Source: CAWIOX01 sp963837775
Lineage (GTDB): Bacteria > Pseudomonadota > Gammaproteobacteria > Burkholderiales > Burkholderiaceae_D
Direction: 5' to 3'
Length of the DNA stretch: 64,000 nt
Assembly: GCA_963837775.1 (NCBI GenBank)
Contig: CAWIOX010000004.1
Span: 248,001-312,000 of the forward strand
Shown here: positions 9,368-17,922 of the stretch, one piece after another
How the letters are laid out: the number at the start of each line of letters is the position of its first letter
Position numbering within the stretch: position 1 is the stretch's first letter
Made by a program: the position numbers and the translations under genes
Notes under the pieces: generated by a model
Databases searched by the model: none
Told to the model about the DNA's origin: nothing
Seen by the model: the letters and a program-made list of their open reading frames with translations, nothing else

Positions 9368-11207
9368 ATCGGGATAGGGGCGGTCATCGCTGACCGGCCC
9401 CTCCCACACCACCCGGCATGCGGGTCCGCACCGGGCGGTTCGAGAAGTTGAGGTCATGAGAGTCGAGGCACGCCGAGTCGGTCGAAGTAGGCGATGGGCA
9501 GCACGCGTGTTCAGCCCCAGGCGCTGTTGCGCCACCAGCGCGGCTGTTGCCCGCCACCCGTGCGCGCCATGCTCCTGGCTCGCGCCCAAGCGCCGCAGTT
9601 CGCGGTAGATCGTCGTGCCCCGCCTCCAGTGCTTGAGCTGCATCGCCCGCAGCCGGTGCCGCAGCCATTCGTCCAGCTCGCGCAAGACCCGCGGCGTTTG
9701 CGCCAGCCGGAAGTACGCCTTCCAGCCCAGCAGGTACGCCGCAGTCGTTCGACCACTTGCTCCATGCTGCGCCCGCCCGAGCGGCGCGTCAGTTGCCGGA
9801 TGCGCTGCTTGAACGTCGCCAGCGGCCTTGCCGGCCACCGCGCGCTTGACCTCGCCCTTGGCGACCGCCACAGGCAGTAGCCCAGAAACTTGCGCCCCAG
9901 ACCGCCGCCACCGCCCTCTTGGCTTCGTTGACCTTCAGCTTCAGCTTGGCGTAGCAGCCTCCCAGCAGCGCCATCACCCGCTCGCCCGCTCTGCCGGCTG
10001 CGCACGTAGACGTTGCAGTCGTCGGCGTAGCGCACGAAGCGATGGCCCGCGCCGCTCCAGCTCCCGATCCACTTCGTCCAGCAGCACGTTGGCCAGCAGC
10101 GGCGACAGCGGCCCGCCTTGCGGCGTGCCCTCGTAGCGCTCGATGCACCACCCCGTCGCCATGATGCCCGCGTTCAGGTACGCGCCGGATCAGCCGCAGC
10201 ACGCCGCGTCGTCGATCCGCTTCGCCAGCCGGTCCATCAGGATGTCGTGATTGACCCGGTCGAAGAACTTCTCCAGATCCACGTCCACCACCATCCGCTA
10301 GCCTGCCTGCACGTACTGCTGCGCTGTCGAGCACCGCGTCGTGCGCGCGGCGCCCCGGCCGGAAGCCGTAGCTGTGCTCGCTGAAAGTCGGGTCGATCAG
10401 CGGTTGCAGCACTTGCAGCAGCGCCTGCTGGATCAGCCGGTCCGATCACGGTCGGGATCCCCAGTTCGCGCTCCCGCCGCCCGGCTTGGGGATCCCCACC
10501 CGGCGCACCGGACTGGGCCGGTACGTGCCCGCCAGCAGCTTTGCCTCGGATGTCGCGGCCACGCGCGTCTTCAGATACTCGCCGGTCTGCTCATCGTCCG
10601 TCCATCCACGCCGGCCTGCCCTTGTTGGCCTTGACGCGTTTCCACGCCGCCCATGTTCTCTCTCGCCAGCGCCTGCCCAGCAGGTCGCTCGCCCCGCGCT
10701 TCCGGTTGTCATGCCGCGCCAGCCGTGCTTCATCGCTGACGGCTTCGCGCGCGGCTTCACCGCGCCGCTACCCGCGCCCGCCCCGGTTGCCCGGGCTTCT
10801 GATGCCTTGCACTGCCAAGCGACATGTCTCGTCGACTCTCCTTCTCGTTCGGCCCTTCGCCCCTTACCGGCAGCTACTACGGCCTCTGCTGACTTCTCGC
10901 TCCGGTTCATCACCGTCGCCCTTTCAGGCATAAGGCGAGATCTCCCCAGGTAAGAACGCGATCCTTCACCGCACAACCGCCGCATTTACGCCGCCTGAGC
11001 CTTGACCACAAGAGCTTCGCGGTCACATGCCCGCTCGCCCTGCTCGGCGCCGCCTCGTATCCGGTTCTTGTCCATCGGCTCGCGGTTTCGCTCCACGCTT
11101 CCTCCCCACGCTCGGTCGCCCTCGCGCAGTTGCGCTTCACTTCGTTCGCTGTGGCCAGCTTACGGGAGGACTTGCACCTCCAAGAGTCGCGCCCATGCTG
11201 GGCGCAC
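9368..11207 (-). mobile_element. Group II intron (probably bacterial class C)
   Basis: On the minus strand the element begins GTGCGCCCAGCATGGGCG, a standard group II 5' end, at 11207. It ends with a domain V/VI region at about 9368-9445: a hairpin built on CCGCCCGGTGCGG...CCGGGTGG, then GTGTGGGAGGGG, and a terminal stem ending CCTATCCCGAT. Total length is about 1.84 kb, with the maturase gene inside. The base preceding the 5' end belongs to a TTTTTCAT tract directly after a strong terminator hairpin (11212-11247), the known target preference of class C introns. The exact 3' boundary (9368, give or take one base) is by eye. Exon-binding-site pairings were not computed. Confidence 0.85.
9454..10910 (-). 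CDS. ltrA: Group II intron reverse transcriptase/maturase, many frameshifts
   Basis: This is the intron-encoded protein, needed for splicing and retrohoming. ATG 10910 opens MNRSEKSAEAVVAAG. Later landmarks appear in different frames: RRVGIPKPGGG, the PTFSEHSYGFRPGRRAHDAV block, EGTPQGGPLSPLLANVLLDE, the catalytic MRYADDCNVYVRS (YADD box), the RRSGGRSMEQVVE segment, the maturase X region YLLGWKAYFRLAQTPRVLRE, and the C-terminus ending in DRLGVPRLS at the TGA 9454-9456. There is no sign of an endonuclease domain, as expected for class C. At least six frame changes are present, so as written the protein is dead. The neighbouring genes show the same fault, so this may be a sequence error. Confidence 0.8.
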
Positions 11208-11250
11208 ATGAAAAAGGCAGGGAACGCGATGCCGCACCCTGCCTTTTATC
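11208..11250 (-). terminator. Intrinsic terminator of the AraC-type gene, target of the group II intron
   Basis: AAAAGGCAGGG (11212-11222) and CCCTGCCTTTT (11237-11247) form an 11-bp stem. On the minus strand it is followed by TTTTTCAT. It lies about 30 bases after the regulator's stop. The intron begins on the very next base, so the hairpin is the intron's 5' exon. Confidence 0.85.
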
Positions 11251-11276
11251 CGTAGTGGTGATTAGGGCGTATTGAC

Positions 11277-12299
11277 CTAGTGCGCGCGCTGCCGCAACGA
11301 CTCCGATGGGCTCTGGCCGAATAATTTCCGATAATCACTGGAAAACTGGCTGAAATGCCAGAATCCCCAATCGGCCGCAATATCCCGCACCGTCCGACTG
11401 CCTGACAAATCCTGGCGCAGATGCCTGCGTGCGCCGTTGAGGCGGATGATGCGCAGATACTGGATCGGACTGATACCGAGCACGTCTTCGAAACAATATT
11501 GCAGCGTGCGGCGGCTCACATGCAGGCGTTCGCACAATTCCGGCACGGTGATCACCTGATCGCGGTGTCCCAGCACATAATCGCGCGCCTGCGCCACGAT
11601 GCGCTGACGCCGCATGAAACTGTTGCTGACCGCACTATCGACCTCGCTGGTATCGAGCATCGACAGCATCGCCATCATCACCGCCTGCTGCGGCAACACC
11701 AGACTGGCGAGCGGCTTGTGTTCGCTCGACACCTCATCTTCCGCAAGCAAGTAAGACAGCGTCTGCAGGCAAGCGGCCTTGGCCGACTGCGTCACACTCA
11801 ATACCTCGGCACTGGCCAGCTGGGTCCAATTGATCCGGCAGCCCATCTGATCGGCCGCGACCAACAGGGCATTGCGCTGGATCACGATGCCGTAGATTGC
11901 ATAGTCGGCCGGCGTCACCAGTTCAAATTCACAATTGCCCGGCCGCACCATGATCGTGTCCGCATCGCCCAAACGCCCGTTGATGCGACCGCTGGCGCGC
12001 CCGCCATCCGCACTGTCCTGCAGGCCGAACCAGAATGCATCTGGCCAGACGCAGCAGGATTGGCGCACCGCCTGGCTGGTTTGCTCCAGAAACACCTGCA
12101 TCTGCGGCATCTGCAACTCAGCCAGCACGCCGTGGAATTGCCCCGGCGTAATCTGATCGTAACTTTGCTCCCAAGCGGTCAGATTGCGTGCATGGTCGTC
12201 GGCATCGTGCGCCTCAACTGTACGAATCTGGCGCACCCCGTTGAGCAATGGCGCAGCCTGAGCCTCGGGCTGACGCTGCGGATTCGGCATGAACGGCAT
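11277..12299 (-). CDS. AraC-family transcriptional regulator, probable regulator of ethanolamine use (EutR-like)
   Basis: This intact reading frame has a C-terminal AraC/XylS double helix-turn-helix: LCERLHVSRRTLQYCFEDVL for the first and VRDIAADWGFWHFSQFSSDY for the second, with the family motif GISPIQYLR between them. The N-terminal two thirds resemble the ligand domain of AraC proteins encoded beside ethanolamine genes. I chose ATG 12299 (MPFMPNPQRQ) because a GGAAG site precedes it; a longer in-frame start exists at 12344. The gene is divergent from the aldehyde dehydrogenase. A motif repeated upstream of that gene and of the permease is a candidate binding site. The ethanolamine role is inferred from context. 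Confidence 0.8.
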   Translation of the reverse strand: MPFMPNPQRQPEAQAAPLLNGVRQIRTVEAHDADDHARNLTAWEQSYDQITPGQFHGVLAELQMPQMQVFLEQTSQAVRQSCCVWPDAFWFGLQDSADGGRASGRINGRLGDADTIMVRPGNCEFELVTPADYAIYGIVIQRNALLVAADQMGCRINWTQLASAEVLSVTQSAKAACLQTLSYLLAEDEVSSEHKPLASLVLPQQAVMMAMLSMLDTSEVDSAVSNSFMRRQRIVAQARDYVLGHRDQVITVPELCERLHVSRRTLQYCFEDVLGISPIQYLRIIRLNGARRHLRQDLSGSRTVRDIAADWGFWHFSQFSSDYRKLFGQSPSESLRQRAH

Positions 12300-12400
12300 C
12301 TTGCACTTCCTTCCAACGATTGACTTGCAACGGACTTCGTACACTGCTGCGGCCTATTCTAACCATGTCTTGCGCGCATCCCAATGCACACGCATGAAAG

Positions 12401-12444
12401 TTTGCCGAAATTCGATAACGCAAAAAAAGCCGGGTGGGTATAGT
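12401..12444 (+). promoter_or_regulatory. Shared promoter/operator motif, copy 1 (upstream of the aldehyde dehydrogenase)
   Basis: The 44 bases run from TTTGCC through AATTCGATAACGC and a short A-tract to GGGTGG and a -10-like TATAGT. The same arrangement, with identical spacing (38 bases from TTTGCC to TATAGT), occurs at 14953-14996 before the ethanolamine permease. The conserved AATTCGATAACGC ends 15 bases upstream of TATAGT, so it overlaps the -35 region, where an AraC-type activator would bind. Confidence 0.7.
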
Positions 12445-12573
12445 CAAAAACAAGCAAATGCCATACCTATCAACCGGCTCTGATCATATTCATTGCCGAG
12501 GGATAAATTTGCTTATCGTAAGTCATGCAATTGCTTCACTCATTTTGCATCCACATTCCAATTAGAGGACGAC

Positions 12574-14100
12574 ATGAATCTCGCAGACATCAGCAAACTT
12601 GGCGTAAAAAATCCGTTCAAACAACGCTACGACAATTACATCGGCGGCAAGTTCGTGCCTCCGGTCAAGGGCGAATATTTCGACAACATCACACCGATTA
12701 CCGGTCAGCCATTCTGCGAAATCGCCCGCTCCACAGCCGAAGACGTCGAACTGGCGCTCGATGCAGCGCATGCCGCCAAAGACGCCTGGGGCAAGACCTC
12801 GCCGGCCGAACGCGCCAACATCCTCAACAAGATCGCCGACCGCATCGAGGCGAATCTGGAACTGATCGCCACTGCCGAAACCATCGACAACGGCAAACCC
12901 ATCCGCGAGACCATGAACGCCGACATCCCGCTGGCGGTCGACCATTTCCGCTACTTCGCCGGCTGCATCCGCGCCCAGGAAGGCAGCGTCTCGCGAGATC
13001 GACCACGAACCTACGCCTATCATTTCCACGAGCCGTTAGGCGTCGTCGGCCAGATCATTCCGTGGAACTTTCCCGATCCTGATGGCGGTCTGGAAGCTGG
13101 CGCCGGCGCTGGCTGCCGGCAACTGCGTGGTGCTGAAGCCGGCCGAACAGACCCCGGCTCGGCATCATGGTGCTGGTGGAACTGATCGGCGACTTGCTTG
13201 CCGCCTGGCGTCCTGAACATCGTCAACGGCTTTGGCCTGGAAGCCGGCAAGCCGCTGGCCTCCAGCAAGCGCATCGCCAAGATCGCCTTTACCGGCGAGA
13301 CCGCCACCGGCCGCCTGATCATGCAATACGCCAGCGCAGAACCTGATTCCGGTCACGCTGGAACTGGGCGGCAAGTCGCCGAACATCTTCTTTGCCGATG
13401 TGATGGATGAGGACGACGAATTCTTCGACAAGGCGCTCGAAGGCTTCGCGATGTTTGCGCTGAACCAGGGCGAAGTCTGCACCTGCCCATCGCGCGCGCT
13501 GATCCAGGAATCGATCTACGAAAGGTTCATGGAGCGCGCGATCAAGCGCGTCGGCCGCGATCAAGCAGGGCAATCCGCTGGACATGCGACGCATGATCGG
13601 CGCCCAGGCGTCGCAGGAACAGATGGAAAAGATCCTGTCCTACATCGATATCGGCAAGCAGGAAGGCGCGAAGATGCTGATCGGCGGCGAGCGCGAACAA
13701 CCTCGGCGGCGATCTGGCAGGCGGCTATTACATCAAGCCGACGGTGTTCAAGGGCAACAACAAGATGCGCATCTTCCAGGAAGAGATTTTCGGCCCGGTG
13801 GTGTCGGTGACCACTTTCAAGGACGAGGCCGAAGCACTGGAAATCGCCAATGACACGCTGTATGGTCTGGGTGCAGGCGTGTGGACCCGCGACGGATTGC
13901 GCGCGTTCCGTATTGGCCGCGGGATCCAGGCCGGACGCGTCTGGACGAACTGCTACCACCCCTATCCGGCTCACGCGGCATTCGGTGGTTACAAGCAATC
14001 CGGCATCGGCCGTGAAAACCACAAGATGATGCTCGACCACTATCAGCAAACCAAGAACATGCTGGTCAGCTATAGCCCGAAAGCGCTGGGGTTCTTTTAA
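12574..14100 (+). CDS. exaC: NAD-dependent acetaldehyde dehydrogenase (ExaC/AldB type), frameshifted
   Basis: This cytoplasmic enzyme oxidises acetaldehyde, the product of ethanolamine ammonia-lyase, to acetate. ATG 12574 follows AGAGGA. Landmarks in order are NYIGGKFVPP, the cofactor-binding EPLGVVGQIIPWNFP, GFGLEAGKPLASSKRIAKIA, ELGGKSPNIFFADVMDEDD, the catalytic cysteine region LNQGEVCTCPSRAL, FQEEIFGPVVSV and a C-terminus of NMLVSYSPKALGFF. I count seven single-base insertions and one deletion relative to the expected frame. The net +6 bases leaves a 506-residue protein, the normal length for this family. That consistency favours sequence error over decay. The 90 bases to the next gene suggest co-transcription. 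Confidence 0.85.
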
Positions 14101-14190
14101 GCGTCGGTTGCTGTGACTTGAACTGACGCCTCTTGTCACCGAACAGTCCAGGCTGGGTCGCTAGCTCATGCTATTTTACAGGGAGTTACT

Positions 14191-14556
14191 ATGACGCACG
14201 ACAATTCCGCGCGTGATGGCAACGCAGGCGGCGCTGGAATTGATCAGTAGCTGCACAAGAAACATGGGCCGCTGATGTTTTTCCAATCCGGCGGCTGCTG
14301 CGACGGCAGTGCGCCGATGTGCTATCCGGCCGATGAATTCACCATCAGCGACACCGACATCCATCTGGGCGATCTCGATGGCGCGCCGTTTTACATGGGC
14401 ACCGAACAATTCGAATACTGGAAGCATACGCAGCTGATCATCGATGTGGTCAACGGCAACGGCGGCATGCTCTCGCTGGAGAATGGCACCGGCAAGCGCT
14501 TTTTGACACGGTCGCGTTTATTCTCGGATATGGGAAGCGCTGTCGCAACGGCATGA
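14191..14556 (+). CDS. DUF779-family protein, one frameshift near the start
   Basis: This small protein of about 120 residues belongs to a family regularly found next to aldehyde dehydrogenases of this type. ATG 14191 follows CAGGGAG and opens MTHDNSARVMATQAALELI. Near 14248 one extra base breaks the frame, and the body continues as LHKKHGPLMFFQSGGCCDGS with the family's hallmark paired cysteines. It then runs MCYPADEFTISDTDIHLGD and a final GKRFLTRSRLFSD. The ending after that (MGSAVATA) may be altered by another shift. The function is not established to my knowledge. The conserved cysteines and linkage suggest a metal- or aldehyde-related accessory role, which is inference. Confidence 0.75.
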
Positions 14557-14604
14557 AACCAGGTTCGCGCTGCAGTGGGCGCGTCGACAACAGCGAAGTG
14601 CACA

Positions 14605-14800
14605 TCAGGGCGTGAACAGCGCAATGAAGATGCCGCCTGCCGGCAGGATGATGTTCGACGACACGGAATCGAACAGGTCGAACATGGTCAGGCCAGACAG
14701 CGTGCTGTTGGTCAACGCGCAACTTGATCCCGACAGCGTCGCCTGCGGGCGCGACAGACCAAAACGCTCGTGAAAAATCACCACCGGCAGCACTCAGAAA
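14605..14800 (-). pseudogene. C-terminal remnant of a sodium-dependent (NSS-family) transporter
   Basis: A short minus-strand frame reads VVIFHERFGLSRPQATL, then GLTMFDLFDSVSSNIILPAG and GIFIALFTP. The TMFDLFDSVSSNIILPAGG stretch strongly resembles the penultimate and last helices of neurotransmitter:sodium symporters (the usual form is close to LFDLLDYLTSNILLPLGG). Nothing of the remaining transporter (about 400 residues) is present on either side. It is antisense to the ethanolamine genes. The call is by motif memory on a 60-residue piece. The rest of 14557-15095 holds no gene, only the second copy of the promoter motif. Confidence 0.55.
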
Positions 14801-14952
14801 ATCACCATCAGCAACTACCCCATCGAGATCCGGGAAAGCACTGCAGGACTGGCATAAGCATCTGCACCCATGCCAGGCCGGCAAAGCAATTCCGGCATCT
14901 CCGTGCAGCCCGCAACTGCATCCCGGGTTCGCCAAAACACGCATTGCCAAAC

Positions 14953-14996
14953 TTTGCCAAAATTCGATAACGCCAAAAAACCTGGGTGGTTATAGT
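14953..14996 (+). promoter_or_regulatory. Shared promoter/operator motif, copy 2 (upstream of the ethanolamine permease)
   Basis: This matches copy 1 at 12401-12444: TTTGCC, AATTCGATAACGC, A-tract, GGGTGG and TATAGT, in the same order and spacing. It lies 100 bases before the permease start. The differences fall mainly in the A-tract flanks, as expected if the core is under selection. Confidence 0.7.
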
Positions 14997-15095
14997 GAAC
15001 TCAGGGCAATTGCCATGTCCGCCGATTGGCCGCTATACGGTTGATTTTAAAAACTATTACAGGCATCAGAGACCAGATAGGATAGGAGAATACAG

Positions 15096-16491
15096 ATGAA
15101 TCCAACTACACATTCGCACGGCGGGCATGTGCTCAAGCCGGTACTCAGCACCCTGCAGCTGTGGGGCATCGCCGTCGGCCTGGTGATCTCCGGCGAGTAC
15201 TTCGGCTGGAGCTACGGCTGGGCCTCGGCCGGCACGCTCGGCTTCACCGTGACCTCGCTGTTCATCGCCGCGATGTACGCGACCTTCATCTTCAGCTTCA
15301 CCGAGCTGACCACCTCGATTCCGCATGCGGGCGGCCCTTTCGCGTACAGCAAGCGCGCCTTCGGGCCGACCGGCGGCTACCTGGCCGGCGCTGCCACGCT
15401 GATCGAGTTCGTGTTCGCGCCGCCCGCCATCGCGCTGGCGATCGGCGCCTACCTGAACGTGCAGTTCCCGTCGCTCGACCCGAAGACGGTCGCGCTGGGC
15501 GCCTACCTCGTGTTCATGACGCTCAACATCGTCGGCGTGCAGATCGCCGCCACGCTTCGAGCTGGTGGTGACGCTGATCGCGATTTTCGAGCTGCTGGTG
15601 TTCATGGGCGTGGTGGCGCCCGGCTTCTCGATGGCCAATTTCATCAAGGGCGGCTGGTCCGGCCAGGACAGTTTCAGCCTGGCGTCGATTCCCGGCATGT
15701 TTGCCGCGATTCCGTTCGCGATCTGGTTCTTCCTCGCGATCGAAGGCGTGGCGATGGCGGCCGAAGAGGCCAAGGACCCGAAGCGCTCGATCCCGATCGC
15801 CTACATCACCGGCATCCTGACGCTGGTGGTGCTGGCCATCGGCGTGATGGTATTTGCCGGCGGCGCCGGCGACTGGACCAAGCTGGCCAACATCAACGAC
15901 CCGCTGCCGCAGGCGATGAAACTGATCGTCGGCGAACACAGCGGCTGGCTGCACATGCTGGTCTGGCTCGGCCTGTTCGGCCTGGTCGCGTCCTTCCACG
16001 GCATCATCCTCGGCTATTCGCGCCAGATTTTCGCACTGTCGCGCGAAGCCTACCTGCCGGCGTATTTCGCCAAGGTGCATCCGCGCTTCAAGACGCCGCA
16101 CCGCGCCATTCTGGCCGGCGGCGTGATCGGCATCGCCGCCATCTACAGCGACGAGCTGATCAAGATCGGCGGCCAGACCCTGACCGCCAACATCGTGACC
16201 ATGTCGGTGTTCGGCGCGATCCTGATGTACATCATCAGCATGCTGAGCCTGTTCCAGCTGCGTCGCAAGGAGCCGCACATGGTGCGCCCGTTCCGCGCGC
16301 CGTTCTACCCGCTGTTCCCGGCCTTCGCGCTGCTCGGCGCCGGCGTCTGCATGGCCACGATGATTTATTACAACCCCTTGATTTTCGGCATCTTCGTGGC
16401 CTTCCTGGCGCTCGGTTATGGTTATTTCCGGCTGACCGGCCACCATCGCGACAATGCGGTCTATGCTGCAGCGCAGCGCACCGGAAGCTGA
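15096..16491 (+). CDS. eat: Ethanolamine permease (APC family), one frameshift
   Basis: This inner-membrane amino acid-polyamine-organocation transporter imports ethanolamine. ATG 15096 follows AGGAG. It begins with a soluble tail and TLQLWGIAVGLVISGEYFGW, the first APC helix with its broken G-rich centre. About twelve hydrophobic segments follow, including AIPFAIWFFLAIEGVAMAAE (helix 6, a substrate-site signature) and GIILGYSRQIFALSREAYLP. The frame changes once near 15555, where GCCACGCTTCGAG should read GCCACGTTCGAG (one extra C), joining IVGVQIAAT to FELVVTLIAIFELLVFMGVV. Restored length is about 465 residues, normal for Eat. Position before eutBC and the shared promoter motif support the substrate. 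Confidence 0.85.
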
Positions 16492-16562
16492 TCTGACATC
16501 AAACGATAGGCTGAGCTGGCATGCATCCCGGTTCAGCCACCACACTCACAAAAAAAAATACA

Positions 16563-17862
16563 ATGAAAAAAATCACACAGGGAGTTGAACGCAGGCGCTT
16601 TTTGGGCGGCTTGCTGACCAGCGCAGCCGGTGCCGCATTGGCGAGCGTGCCGCGGTCGGCAATGCGGCTGAGGCGAAGGACTCTGGCGTTGTTCTGGAGC
16701 GCGCCAAATGGTCGCCGCGCAACCGGCAACTGATCGCGGACCTGATCGCTAGTCACGGCAACACAGCGCCCGGCTATAAGGCCAGCCGTCGTCCTTATGC
16801 GGTATTCGACTGGGACAACACCAGCATCATGAACGACTGCGAAGAAGCGCTGCTGATGCATCAGATCAACACGCTGTCATTCAAGCTGACGCCGGCCGAG
16901 TTCAGCGCGATGATACGCCACAATATCCAGCCCGGGCCGTTCACCGCCGATTTCAAGAACGCGGCCGGCGCGGTCGTTGACCTGGAATCGATCTGCGCCG
17001 ACCTGGATGCCGACTACGCGTTCCTGCACGCCAATTTCAAGGGCTTCGCAGGCAGCAAAACGCTGGAAGAAGTCAGCGTCACGGGCCAGTTTCTGGATTT
17101 CCGCGCCAAGCTGTATTACCTGTATGAAGCGGTCAACGATACGCATGGCGTCCATGTCGGTTATCCGTGGGTGATCTATTTCTTCGCCAACATGAGCGTG
17201 GCCGAAGTGAAGGCGCTAGCCGAAGCATCGAATGATGCGGCGCTGGGTGCGGCACTGACCAAAACCAGATACACCAGCCCCGCTACGCAAGCCGGTAAAG
17301 CCGGCGTGGTCAGCGTCACGCATTTTCACGGCATCCGCTTGTGCAGAGAAATCGGCGGCCTGATGGATGCCTTGCGCGCACACGGCATCGATGTCTATGT
17401 CAGCACCGCCTCGCTGGAAGATGTGGTCGCGGTATTCGCCGGGCTGCCGAAATACGGTTACGACGTGCTGGCGCACAATGTGCTGGGCCTGCGCTGGAGC
17501 GCGACGGCGAGCTCTACAAAAACGCCTACCTGAAAGGCTGGCCGCTGAACTGGGGGCCGGGCAAGACGGAGGTGATCAAACGCGAACTGTCCGGCAAAAA
17601 AGGCTACGGCCCGATTTTCGTTGCCGGCGACAGCGACGGTGATTACGATATGTTGCGTGACTTCCCGGATACCAGGCTGGGCATGATCGTAAATCGAATG
17701 AAAAAAGGCAAGATCGGCGATCTGTGGAAACTGACAGTCGAGAAATTGCAGGCCGCGCAACCGCGCTTCCTGTTGCAGGGACGGCAGGAATCGACCGGCA
17801 ACTGGCTGCCGCTGGAAACCAGCATCAAATACGGCAAGTCGGAACCGCTATTGACCGCCTGA
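16563..17862 (+). CDS. Tat-exported HAD-superfamily phosphatase, frameshifted
   Basis: This is a probable periplasmic phosphatase. ATG 16563 opens a twin-arginine signal (VERRRFLGGLLTSAAGAALA). After one shift near 16660 the mature part begins VGNAAEAKDSGVVLERAKW. HAD motif I is intact (FDWDNTSIMND), motif II is probably YVSTASLED, a lysine of motif III lies in GPGKTEVIKREL, and motif IV is FVAGDSDGDYDML. A second shift near 17500 joins AHNVLGLR to GELYKNAYLKGWPLNWG. The motifs resemble those of bacterial phosphorylcholine phosphatases. Lying between eat and eutB, it could release ethanolamine or choline from phosphorylated head groups outside the membrane. That substrate is inference. Confidence 0.7.
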
Positions 17863-17922
17863 ACCCTAAGTTAACGGGGGGCCGCTGCTGCAATGCTCCG
17901 ATTCGGCCCAAGGAATTTCATC

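Noticed and set aside
15523..16545. A 340-residue minus-strand frame opposite the ethanolamine permease
   Set aside because: Composition is typical of an antisense shadow (runs of His, Glu, Ala and Arg); the plus strand carries a clear APC transporter.
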